DNA from: JAWLBR01 sp041687495 | Lineage (GTDB): Bacteria; Bacillota; Limnochordia; DTU087; JAAYGB01 | Length of the DNA stretch: 29,192 bases | Direction: 5' to 3' | Assembly (NCBI GenBank): GCA_041687495.1 | Contig: JAWLBR010000034.1 | Location: 1 to 29,192 of the forward strand | Shown: positions 16,228-23,164 of the stretch, one piece after another | How positions within the stretch are numbered: the first letter of the stretch is position 1 | Layout: each line of letters begins with the position of its first letter | Program-made: the position numbers and the translations under genes | Notes under the pieces: generated by a model | Told to the model about the DNA's origin: nothing | Database searches by the model: none | What the model saw: the letters and a program-made list of their open reading frames with translations, nothing else

Positions 16228-16983
16228 CTAGAGCCCCATACTTCTCATGTTCTTCAGGCTGATGGCCAGACTCTCAAAGGGATCCCGCTGGCAGATATCC
16301 TGTTCAACCACGTACCACTTCACTCCCACCTCTTGGCAGGCAGCGATGATGGATGGCCAGTTAAGGTTGCCTTCTCCAATTTCCGCAAAGATGGGCTTGT
16401 TATCAATTACGGTCATGTCCTTGAAGTGGATCACGTCGATGCGACCCTTCATGTCCCGGATCCATTTCGCGGGATCTCCGCCACCATGTTGAATCCAATA
16501 GGTGTCGATCTCACTGGTGAACAACTGCGGATCGCTCTCCGAGTACAGAATCTCCAGAGCTGTCTTACCGTCGAATTTCTCGAGTTCGAAGCTGTGGTTG
16601 TGGTAGCCAAAGGTAAGCCCGCCAGCTTTTAGTTTCTTTGCTACCTCGGTGGCTTCTTTGGCAAATGCGTAGTATCCGTCGCGGTTGCGGTACTCTTGGG
16701 GCAGGCCGCCGATGGCGACAAAATCGCAGCCCCACAGCTTGTGCTCAGCGATAACTGCATCTGTCTCATCACGCAGACGATCAAAAGCGGTATGGGTTGC
16801 AACCACTTTGACCCCGACTTCGTCCAGAATTGCCTTGATCTCATCGGCGCTGATCGGTCCGTGTCCGGATAGCTGAACCGCTTCGTACCCGATGTCCTTT
16901 ACCTTACGTAAACTATCCGCCAATCCCTCTGCCGTTTGGCAAAACTGCCTAGCGGTATACATCTGTGCAGCTATTCCCGCCAT
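16228..16983 (-). CDS. Sugar phosphate isomerase/epimerase (TIM barrel), paralogue
   Basis: 251-residue TIM-barrel protein of the same superfamily as the gene at 2762-3511. Shared marks include an N-terminal strand with AAQMYTAR, FGYHNHSFELEKFDG in the middle (metal-site His and Glu), SEIDTYWIQHGG, IHFKDM, and VVEQD near the end. The SxIDTYW(I/V)xxGG form is common in members proposed to act on sugar acids or keto-sugars, but the substrate cannot be read. The ATG at 16983 has GAGGGGGAT about ten bases upstream. It is the first gene of a two-gene - strand unit with the YjhG-type dehydratase, which suggests a step before or beside xylonate dehydration. The 274 bases upstream (16984-17257) show only an A/T-rich imperfect hairpin near 17048-17073 and no clear promoter. 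Confidence 0.88.
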   Translation of the reverse strand: MAGIAAQMYTARQFCQTAEGLADSLRKVKDIGYEAVQLSGHGPISADEIKAILDEVGVKVVATHTAFDRLRDETDAVIAEHKLWGCDFVAIGGLPQEYRNRDGYYAFAKEATEVAKKLKAGGLTFGYHNHSFELEKFDGKTALEILYSESDPQLFTSEIDTYWIQHGGGDPAKWIRDMKGRIDVIHFKDMTVIDNKPIFAEIGEGNLNWPSIIAACQEVGVKWYVVEQDICQRDPFESLAISLKNMRSMGL

Positions 16984-17257
16984 TTATGTCGTATCCCCCT
17001 CACAATTGCAAGTGTTGTCTTCTTGTTTCACCGTACAAGGGGGAGTCCCTTTTCTTTTTTCAAAAGGAAAAGAGACGGTAGCACGCAGCATCATTTGGAG
17101 CAAATCTCTAGGTATTGGTAAATCCAATGGCTCAGCAGCGGCAGGAAACAGGCGGCTTAGGGCTAAGTGTTGATGTAGACAGGGAAACAAACTGGTGAGA
17201 TTATCGCCTAAGAATGGTCTTTGCATATGCTGCTTACATCTAAAGGAGAGGTTGCAG

Positions 17258-17437
17258 TTGAAGTGGCTCTTTCAGAGGGACGTCATCGGCTTTACGGGAT
17301 TTTTTGCAGTTGCTGTCCTGATTTTCGATTTGATCTACGGGCGGGAGTTTAACTCGCAGCTTGTCTTAGCCCGGATGAGCATGATTGCATTCGTTTGGGT
17401 ATTCTATGGCTTCTCGAAGCGGCCGCGCAAGAAGTAA
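17258..17437 (+). CDS. Small hydrophobic membrane protein, unknown function
   Basis: 59-residue protein with two likely membrane helices (about residues 9-26, DVIGFTGFFAVAVLIFDL region, and 33-51, ending in FVWVFYGF) and a basic tail SKRPRKK that should face the cytoplasm. I do not recognise the family. TTG at 17258 has AAAGGAG nine bases upstream; a TTG at 17252 and an in-frame ATG at 17195 are alternatives, but the latter has no ribosome site. It stands alone, convergent with ykuS, and ends 74 bases before a terminator that may serve both. The good ribosome site and the helix pattern with positive-inside tail support it being real, but short length keeps confidence moderate. Confidence 0.6.
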   Translation: MKWLFQRDVIGFTGFFAVAVLIFDLIYGREFNSQLVLARMSMIAFVWVFYGFSKRPRKK

Positions 17438-17511
17438 CAAAGGGAGAAGTGGGGCAAGAGAAAAGGGAGTCGGGCTCTATCGATGCCGCCTAACGCGATA
17501 TTCAAAGACAA

Positions 17512-17550
17512 AAGCACCCTTTCCGCTGAGAGTTGGCGGTCGGGGTGCTT
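17512..17550 (-). terminator. Intrinsic terminator after ykuS, possibly bidirectional
   Basis: AAGCACCC (17512-17519) pairs with GGGTGCTT (17543-17550), with CCGC/GCGG pairing inside. On the - strand it is followed by TTGTCTTTG after the CTT of the stem. On the + strand GTTCTGTG follows, which could give weak termination of the small membrane gene. Confidence 0.7.
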
Positions 17551-17565
17551 GTTCTGTGTAGAGAG

Positions 17566-17814
17566 CTACTGCTGCAGCTGCACCTTCTGAGCAACTTCCT
17601 GTATTACCTCATCGGCGGTGCGTCCGGTGGCATCGATGACTGGGATTTTAGCTTTTATATCTTGCTGTCCCATAAGATTATCATCCATCCCGCTGACCAC
17701 GATGGCTGCGGCGCTTTGCATTCCCTGTGCCAGGTCAGCCACTTGGTAGCCTTGATCCTGTAGAGCCTGTCGGACGTTTTGCAGTTTGTCATCTACCGCG
17801 ATTGTCTTGTTCAT
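17566..17814 (-). CDS. ykuS: YkuS family protein (UPF0180)
   Basis: 82-residue soluble protein of the UPF0180 family, known from spore-forming Bacillota and without an established function. It matches B. subtilis YkuS in length and pattern: an N-terminal IAVDDKLQNVRQAL, GYQVADL, a central VVSGMDDNLMG (corresponding to the VTGQDxNxMG region), then a strand PVIDATGRTADEV and a C-terminal helix. The ATG at 17814 has AAGGTGG seven bases upstream. It is divergent from the YetF-like gene, sharing a 149-base gap; TAGAAT on the - strand at 17858-17853 could be its -10, without a good -35. It ends at its own terminator, so it is a single-gene unit. Confidence 0.88.
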   Translation of the reverse strand: MNKTIAVDDKLQNVRQALQDQGYQVADLAQGMQSAAAIVVSGMDDNLMGQQDIKAKIPVIDATGRTADEVIQEVAQKVQLQQ

Positions 17815-17963
17815 TGGTCACCCACCTTTCGGTTACGGTTTCGGTCATTGATATTCTACCCCCAGAGGCGAGGTGTATGTGGGGGCTGGGGAGTAAGGCT
17901 GGCTCTCCATGGCGCACACTAGTTCAGAAAGAACCCCTTTCAGTTCGGAAGGAGACTGCCTGG

Positions 17964-18674
17964 ATGCACCCCGCTTTGCTAGTTCTGGAGACAACTATAG
18001 TGGTGTACATTTTGCTGTTGGTTTCAACAAGGGTGATTGGCAAGAAGTTGCTGGAGCAAATGACTTTTTTTGACTTTGTCACCGGTGTGACCATTGGAAC
18101 TATCACTGGAGCCTTTGTGGTGAACAATGCCAAAGGGTATTGGGTGCTGCTGAGTCCGGTTTACCTGACTTTGCTGGTCATTGCCACGGGCTTCTTGTCT
18201 TTTTTTAGTTTGAGGGCGCGAAAGATCGTCCAAGGCGAACCGGTCGTGATCATTCAAAATGGGAAGATTTTGGAGAAGAACATGAGGAAACTGCGCTATA
18301 ATCTGGACGATCTGGAGAAGCAGCTGCGCTCAGCTGGAACCTTTGACATCGGCGAAGTGGAGTTTGCTGTACTGGAGACGCACGGTAAGCTTAGTGTTCT
18401 CAAGAAGAGTCAATACCTGCCAGTTACCCCTGCTGATCTCAACCTTTCCACTGGGTACAAAGGGCTAGCCTCGGAGATCATCAAGGATGGCGTGGTTCTT
18501 GATCAAAACCTAAGGCAGAACCATCTGGACTTTGCCTGGCTGTACCGGGAGTTGGGCAAGGCTGGAGTCAACGACATCTCTGATGTGGTGTTGGCGAGTT
18601 TGCAGACTGACGGAACGCTGTGGCTAGATGTGAAACAAGACAACCCAGATTACGTCCAAGAGGTTGAGGACTAA
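17964..18674 (+). CDS. DUF421 / YetF-like membrane protein
   Basis: 236-residue membrane protein of the YetF/YcaP (DUF421) family, found widely in sporulating Bacillota and linked in several species to sporulation or germination; the molecular role is unsettled. Three N-terminal membrane helices (about residues 4-24, 35-55 and 59-80) carry the family marks STRVIGKK and MTFFDFVTGVTIGTI. The soluble C-terminal part starts with GEPVVIIQNGKIL and continues NMRKLRYNLDDLEKQLR, then GDIGEVEFAVLE-like strand spacing and KKSQYLPVTPADL. ATG at 17964 has GGAAGGAG nine bases upstream; the frame is open further back but without a site. It is divergent from ykuS and not obviously in an operon. Confidence 0.87.
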   Translation: MHPALLVLETTIVVYILLLVSTRVIGKKLLEQMTFFDFVTGVTIGTITGAFVVNNAKGYWVLLSPVYLTLLVIATGFLSFFSLRARKIVQGEPVVIIQNGKILEKNMRKLRYNLDDLEKQLRSAGTFDIGEVEFAVLETHGKLSVLKKSQYLPVTPADLNLSTGYKGLASEIIKDGVVLDQNLRQNHLDFAWLYRELGKAGVNDISDVVLASLQTDGTLWLDVKQDNPDYVQEVED

Positions 18675-18858
18675 AACCCGTGGCTGATAGCGCGTGTATT
18701 CTGATGATTGAAAAAAACAGGAAGGCCTCTCAATGGCACGAAGAGTCCTTATAGGTGTAGAGGTGGTCTGGGAAACGATCCGTACCAACAAACGGTCGAG
18801 ACCTGCCATCAAGTCCGATGCGGCAGCGTACGGGCGCCGAAACAAGGAGGAGAGGCTG

Positions 18859-19995
18859 ATGGTTGTGCAATCTGTACTCAAGCCGCAGGCTAGGTACACA
18901 GCTGGGATGACTGCTAGAGAACGCTGGCGGCGGGTGTTCCATTACCAGGCAGTAGACCGGGTTCCGCACTATGAGTTTGGTTACTGGGCAGAGCTGTACG
19001 ATGAGTGGCATGAGCAGGGCTTACCTTCAGAGATCGTCAAGGAGCATCAGGCCAATCGATATTTTGGCCTAGACGAGCGTGTCACTGTGGGGCCAAATCT
19101 AGGGTTGCTCCCTGAGTTTCCGTCGGAAGTCATCCGCGAGGAAGGCGACAGTCAGGTCATATTTGACGAAGAAGGCGTTCTTTGCGCTGTTCCCAAACAC
19201 GGGTCCTCGATTCCCCATTACCTAGAGTTTCCCATCAAGGACCGGGGCAGTTGGGAGGAGTACAAGCACCGCCTCAACCCCGATAACCCGAACCGAATCC
19301 CGACGACTCCCGAGCTTGAGGAACTAGCCCTGCGCTGTCGCCAGTCCGATGTTCCCGTCGGGATTCACATTGGCTCTTTGTTTGGCAAGCCCCGGGATCG
19401 CATGGGCTTTGAGGGAATCGCCCTAATGATGTACGATGATCCTGAGCTGATGGACGAGATCATTGAGAATCAATGCCGCTTAATTGAGGTGGGAATAGAG
19501 CCTTACCTACAGCGTATCGAGTTTGACTTCGCCGCAGGGTGGGAGGATATTTGCTTCAACAACGGCTGTATCATCGGCCCGTCGATGTTCCGGGAGTTTC
19601 TCCTACCTCGGTACAAACGCATTGCGGATCTGCTGCACCGCTATGGGGTGGATGTGATCTATACCGATTGCGATGGGAACATCAACAGCGTGGTCGACAT
19701 CTGGCTGGAGGCAGGTTACAACTGTATGTTTCCCGTTGAGGTGCGGGCAGGTTCTGACCCCGTGGAGTTGCGTCGACGGTTTGGTAAGAAGCTCCTGATG
19801 TTGGGTGGATTTGACAAGATGGCGTTCTTCCGGGGCAGAGAGGGAATCCTTGAGGAGTTAAAGCGCCTGGCACCCATCGTGGAGGAAGGGGGCTTTGTTC
19901 CCCACGTGGATCACCGGGTTCAGGCTGGTGTCAAGCTTGATGACTACCAGTATTACCTCAGGGAGAAGCGGGCAGTACTGGGTTTTGCGGACTAG
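18859..19995 (+). CDS. Uroporphyrinogen decarboxylase (URO-D) family protein, probably methyltransferase-type
   Basis: 378-residue TIM-barrel protein of the URO-D family. In anaerobic Bacillota most such genes away from haem biosynthesis are methyltransferases that move methyl groups to or from corrinoid proteins (MtaA/MtbA/MtgB relatives), and no haem gene is near. Visible are MTARERWRRVFHYQAVDRVP at the start, a typical opening of this subgroup, VGIHIGSLFGKPRDRMGFEG in the middle, WEDICFNNGCIIGPSMFREF, YTDCDGNI, and a late LMLGGFDK and VPHVDHRV. The ATG at 18859 has AAGGAGGAG upstream. Another in-frame ATG at 18733 with AGGAAGG seven bases before it would add 42 residues of basic, unrecognised sequence. 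Followed by its own terminator. No corrinoid protein gene is adjacent, so the methyl donor is unknown. Confidence 0.85.
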   Translation: MVVQSVLKPQARYTAGMTARERWRRVFHYQAVDRVPHYEFGYWAELYDEWHEQGLPSEIVKEHQANRYFGLDERVTVGPNLGLLPEFPSEVIREEGDSQVIFDEEGVLCAVPKHGSSIPHYLEFPIKDRGSWEEYKHRLNPDNPNRIPTTPELEELALRCRQSDVPVGIHIGSLFGKPRDRMGFEGIALMMYDDPELMDEIIENQCRLIEVGIEPYLQRIEFDFAAGWEDICFNNGCIIGPSMFREFLLPRYKRIADLLHRYGVDVIYTDCDGNINSVVDIWLEAGYNCMFPVEVRAGSDPVELRRRFGKKLLMLGGFDKMAFFRGREGILEELKRLAPIVEEGGFVPHVDHRVQAGVKLDDYQYYLREKRAVLGFAD

Positions 19996-20021
19996 TTTGG
20001 TTGTATAAGGTGACGGAAACA

Positions 20022-20052
20022 GGGCTCCACCGGGCGTAGGTGGGGCTCTTTT
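20022..20052 (+). terminator. Intrinsic terminator after the URO-D gene
   Basis: GGGCTCCACC (20022-20031) pairs with GGTGGGGCTC (20039-20048), ten pairs with two G-U, a seven-base loop, then TTTTGCTT. Confidence 0.85.
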
Positions 20053-20094
20053 GCTTGGGGGAGAAGGGAGGAATTGACGAAAGGATCGGGGAAG

Positions 20095-20120
20095 GTTAGG
20101 TCCAGCATCTAGTACCTAAC
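20095..20120. promoter_or_regulatory. 7-bp inverted repeat upstream of lplA, candidate operator
   Basis: GTTAGGT at 20095-20101 and ACCTAAC at 20114-20120, 12 bases apart, ending 20 bases before the lplA start. A TTGACG at 20074-20079 would put a -10 over the left arm, though no good -10 is present (TAGGTC). The arrangement fits a repressor site or short leader hairpin. Confidence 0.35.
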
Positions 20121-20140
20121 ATGAAAGAGAGGGCGCTGTT

Positions 20141-21136
20141 ATGGCAGGCATTACAGCAAACATCGTCTATTCTGACCGTTACGACCCTTGGTACAATCTA
20201 GCATTGGAAGAATTACTGCTGCGCCGGGTTCGCCCCGGTCAGGTTATTCTCTATCTGTGGCAAAACGCGGACACGGTGGTAATCGGCCGCAACCAGAATG
20301 CGTGGAGGGAGTGCCGCTGCGCCGCGTTGGAGGACGATGGGGGAAAACTGGCCCGTCGTCTATCAGGAGGCGGTGCAGTCTTTCATGATCTGGGTAATCT
20401 GAACTTCACTTTTGTGGCTGATCGCAGACTCTACGACTTGAAGAGACAGCTCCAGGTTATCTTGCAAGCAGTTCGCTCTCTTGGTGTCGGCGCGGAATTT
20501 TCGGGGCGGAATGACTTGGTCGCTTCCGGGCGAAAGTTCTCCGGCAACGCTTTTTATCTGGACTCTGCAGCAGCGTTTCATCATGGTACAGTGTTGGTAA
20601 ACACGGACTTTTCCAGGCTAGGGCAGTATCTGCAAGTGTCAAAGGCTAAGATGGCTGCCAAGGGTGTTTCTTCAGTGCAGGCTCGGGTCACCAATCTGAC
20701 CGAGTTCAACCCGGCTATTTCTGTGGATGCCGTTAAGCGCAGCATTGCTGCCAGCTTTGTTAAACTGTACGGGCACTTCGGGGGAGAACTAGCTGTAGAT
20801 CAAGCAGATCAACAGCTTTCTGATCTCTATGCCAAGTATTCGGCGTGGGACTGGCGGTATGGGAAGACTCCCAAGTTTGATGCTAGCTTCTCCACTCGCT
20901 TCGCCTGGGGGGAGGTAGAGCTGGCCTTGAGCCTGCGGGAAGGTCGAATCCACCAGGCTAAGCTGTTTTCTGATGCGATGGATGCCGATCTGATTGAGGC
21001 GGCCGGTAAAGCACTAACTGATGTCATTTTTAGCCCCGAAGCTATGGGCAAAGCCATGAGGGCGCTGCGGGGTGGAATGAGTGGTGGGGAAATAGTCGAG
21101 GATCTGCGCAGTTGGATCGACGGGCTTGAGATTTAG
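20141..21136 (+). CDS. lplA: Lipoate--protein ligase (LplA type)
   Basis: 331-residue enzyme that activates free lipoate with ATP and attaches it to lipoyl domains (GcvH or 2-oxoacid dehydrogenase E2). Family motifs are clear: RRLSGGGAVFHD from residue 72 (lipoate-binding loop), LNFTF, GRKFSGNA at 130-137 with the catalytic Lys132, HHGTVLV from 147, and KMAAKGVSSVQARVTNL. The C-terminal ~90 residues form the accessory domain found in E. coli-type LplA, so the enzyme should do both activation and transfer alone. The ATG at 20141 has GAGAGGG upstream. No gcvH, E2 or lipoate biosynthesis gene is in the window; scavenging lipoate for a glycine cleavage system elsewhere is the likely role. Confidence 0.94.
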   Translation: MAGITANIVYSDRYDPWYNLALEELLLRRVRPGQVILYLWQNADTVVIGRNQNAWRECRCAALEDDGGKLARRLSGGGAVFHDLGNLNFTFVADRRLYDLKRQLQVILQAVRSLGVGAEFSGRNDLVASGRKFSGNAFYLDSAAAFHHGTVLVNTDFSRLGQYLQVSKAKMAAKGVSSVQARVTNLTEFNPAISVDAVKRSIAASFVKLYGHFGGELAVDQADQQLSDLYAKYSAWDWRYGKTPKFDASFSTRFAWGEVELALSLREGRIHQAKLFSDAMDADLIEAAGKALTDVIFSPEAMGKAMRALRGGMSGGEIVEDLRSWIDGLEI

Positions 21137-21344
21137 GACGCATCGTGTAGCCCACTCAGTGGATCAAGAGTCTTCAAACTGACACGGTCGAGGATGGCAG
21201 ACCGTCTCACCCTTGTGAGTCTTTGGATGAAGTGACTTAACCTGGCGGTTTTCAAAGCGTCCCCAGCGGTATACACTGGTGTACTGGGCCAGTTTGGGCC
21301 TGTGTGCCCCTTGTTGTGCCCAGACATAGTTAAGTCTCGGGGGG

Positions 21345-22067
21345 ATGAGCGTGAGGAAGACCTGGATTCTGTGGCTGTTCGCTGTAGCTGTTGCGGTACT
21401 CTTGGGCTGGCAGTATTACGGAAGTAGAGTTAACTCAGTCGAGCCAGTGACGGTAGACTCCAGTTCCCAGACTCCTGACGAGGAGATTCCCGATGTGGTG
21501 AATCCCGACAAGCCTATTGTCCTGGTCAATAGGGAGCAGACACTGCCCAAAGGCTTTGTTCCCAAGCGGTTAGTTGTACCCAGGGTGGCTTTCGCTTTCG
21601 ACGGTGACCATCCCAAGAAGCAGATGCGACCCGAAGCTGCTCGGGCTTTGGAAGCACTGTTTGCCCAAGCCAGCCGAGATGGTGTGAGCTTGGTCGCTGT
21701 GTCGGGATACCGTTCAGAACAAAGGCAGGCTGAAGTTTATGCGGGACATGTGCGGCGCTTGGGAGAGCAAGCCGCCAACGAAGTCAGTGCGCGGCCTGGA
21801 CAAAGTGAGCACCAGACTGGTTGGGCCATGGACGTGTCCAGCTTCAGTGTCGGTTACCAACTGGTCGAGGAGTTCGGTGATACCATGGAAGGACGCTGGT
21901 TGGCAGAGAATGCAGCAGACTACGGATTTGTCATCCGCTATCCGAAGGGTAAGGAAGATATCACTGGTTATCGGTACGAACCGTGGCACCTGCGTTACCT
22001 TGGGGTCCATGCTCTTGCAGTGGCTAGAGAGGGTCTAACCCTAGAGGAATACCTGTATCGGGGGTAG
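21345..22067 (+). CDS. M15 family D-alanyl-D-alanine carboxypeptidase (VanY/DacB-like)
   Basis: 240-residue zinc peptidase that trims the terminal D-Ala from peptidoglycan stem peptides, outside the membrane. An N-terminal signal anchor (about residues 6-22, rich in Leu/Val/Ala after MSVRKTW) is followed by a 45-residue polar linker and the M15B domain. Catalytic and zinc residues are visible: VSGYRS at 119-124, SEHQTGWAMD at 154-163 (His156 and Asp163), and EPWHLRY at 212-218 (Glu212 base, His215). The ATG at 21345 touches GGGGGG, while an in-frame GTG at 21351 has better spacing. No vancomycin-resistance genes are nearby, so a normal wall-remodelling role, perhaps in sporulation, is more likely. 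The 208 bases before it hold no clear signal. Confidence 0.92.
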   Translation: MSVRKTWILWLFAVAVAVLLGWQYYGSRVNSVEPVTVDSSSQTPDEEIPDVVNPDKPIVLVNREQTLPKGFVPKRLVVPRVAFAFDGDHPKKQMRPEAARALEALFAQASRDGVSLVAVSGYRSEQRQAEVYAGHVRRLGEQAANEVSARPGQSEHQTGWAMDVSSFSVGYQLVEEFGDTMEGRWLAENAADYGFVIRYPKGKEDITGYRYEPWHLRYLGVHALAVAREGLTLEEYLYRG

Positions 22068-22159
22068 CGGAGTTCCTAGGGTTCCAAACTTGGTTGGAAG
22101 GCCCCAGTTTTCGGGCAACAATATATGGTGGAAGCAATCGGTTTGGGGGCGACCGTCAA

Positions 22160-23008
22160 GTGGACAAGACAAAGTTGGCTTATGTTGGCGTAGCAATCAA
22201 CGTGGTGCTCTTGGGAATGAAACTATGGGCGGGATGGGTATCGGGCAGTATTGCCGCTGTGTCCGATGCCCTGAACTCCTTCTTAGACGTTTTCTCCTAT
22301 ACGGCGCTCAGCTACGCGGTGTATTTGCAAGAGCAAGAGGCTGATGAGAGCCACCCCTTTGGCCATCGCCGAGCCGAGCCCTTAGCAGGCTTGATCATCG
22401 CAGTGTTGGCCGCTATTCTCGGGGGAACAATTATCAAAGATGCTGCAGTGGCTTTCTTTGCCGATGAACCGGTGACCATAACGCCGGGAGTCCTAGCGGT
22501 GCTAGCCGTCTCGGTTCTAGTCAAAGTGATTCAGGCAAGCTTGTATTACGCCACTGCCCGCAGGACCAACAGCAAGGGCCTAATGGCTGGATTTGTGGAC
22601 TCTCGCAACGACGTCTTGGCTTCTTCGGTAGTGTTTGTGGGGGTTTTTGTGGGCGGACGTTTTGACGAGGCTGCAGCATTGCTTATCGGAGGCTGGATTC
22701 TCTACTCGGGTATTCGCATTGGAATGGAAAACGCCGGTTACTTGATGGGCAGAGCTGCAGATGCTGCGACACTAGCTGCGATCAAGGACATCGCCTCCAG
22801 TATTGCCGGGGTTCAGGGGATAGATGAAGTGAGAGCTCATTTTGTGGGCGACATGATCCACGCTGACGTCCACATTGAGGTGGATGGGCATCTGTCCGTG
22901 GAAGAGGCCCACGAGATCAGTGACCGGGTCAAATACGCTGTGGATGATCTTCCTGAGGTTGACCACACCTTCGTTCACATTGACATTCATTCCCGTGAGT
23001 CTAGATAG
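22160..23008 (+). CDS. Cation diffusion facilitator (CDF) family metal transporter
   Basis: Proton-coupled divalent-cation exporter (Zn, Fe, Mn or Co/Ni) in the cell membrane, about 282 residues. Six membrane helices are expected; helix 2 carries Asp36, Asn39 and Asp43 (VSDALNSFLDVF) and helix 5 has Asp147 and Asp151 (VDSRNDV), the metal-site pattern. HPFGHRRAEP (65-74) after helix 2 is a family signature. The cytosolic C-terminal domain ends in HIDIHSRESR with metal-binding His residues (DMIHADVHIEVDG). A GTG start at 22160 keeps the usual N-terminus; the frame is open to a TTG at 22094, adding 22 unrecognised residues. A 6-bp inverted repeat (TTCCAA/TTGGAA, 22082-22099) lies just after the carboxypeptidase gene. 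The metal is not predictable. Confidence 0.92.
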   Translation: MDKTKLAYVGVAINVVLLGMKLWAGWVSGSIAAVSDALNSFLDVFSYTALSYAVYLQEQEADESHPFGHRRAEPLAGLIIAVLAAILGGTIIKDAAVAFFADEPVTITPGVLAVLAVSVLVKVIQASLYYATARRTNSKGLMAGFVDSRNDVLASSVVFVGVFVGGRFDEAAALLIGGWILYSGIRIGMENAGYLMGRAADAATLAAIKDIASSIAGVQGIDEVRAHFVGDMIHADVHIEVDGHLSVEEAHEISDRVKYAVDDLPEVDHTFVHIDIHSRESR

Positions 23009-23054
23009 AACCAATCCCGCGGTTCTCGTTCCGATTGGGCACACTCACTTTCGC

Positions 23055-23084
23055 GGCTGGCGCAAAGCGGTGTCAGCCTTTTTT
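23055..23084 (+). terminator. Intrinsic terminator after the CDF gene
   Basis: GGCTG (23055-23059) pairs with CAGCC (23074-23078), with CGC/GCG pairing inside, followed by six T bases at 23079-23084. Confidence 0.72.
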
Positions 23085-23164
23085 GCAGATCTACCAGGGA
23101 TTTCATCTTTTGTTACGTATTTCTAGTATGACGTCTTGACGCGTATTCAGCGAGGAGGAGAAAA

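Noticed and set aside
18733..18858. In-frame N-terminal extension of the URO-D protein from the ATG at 18733
   Set aside because: A moderate ribosome site exists, but the 42 added residues are basic and unlike the family, and a stronger AAGGAGGAG precedes the ATG at 18859. Kept only as an alternative.
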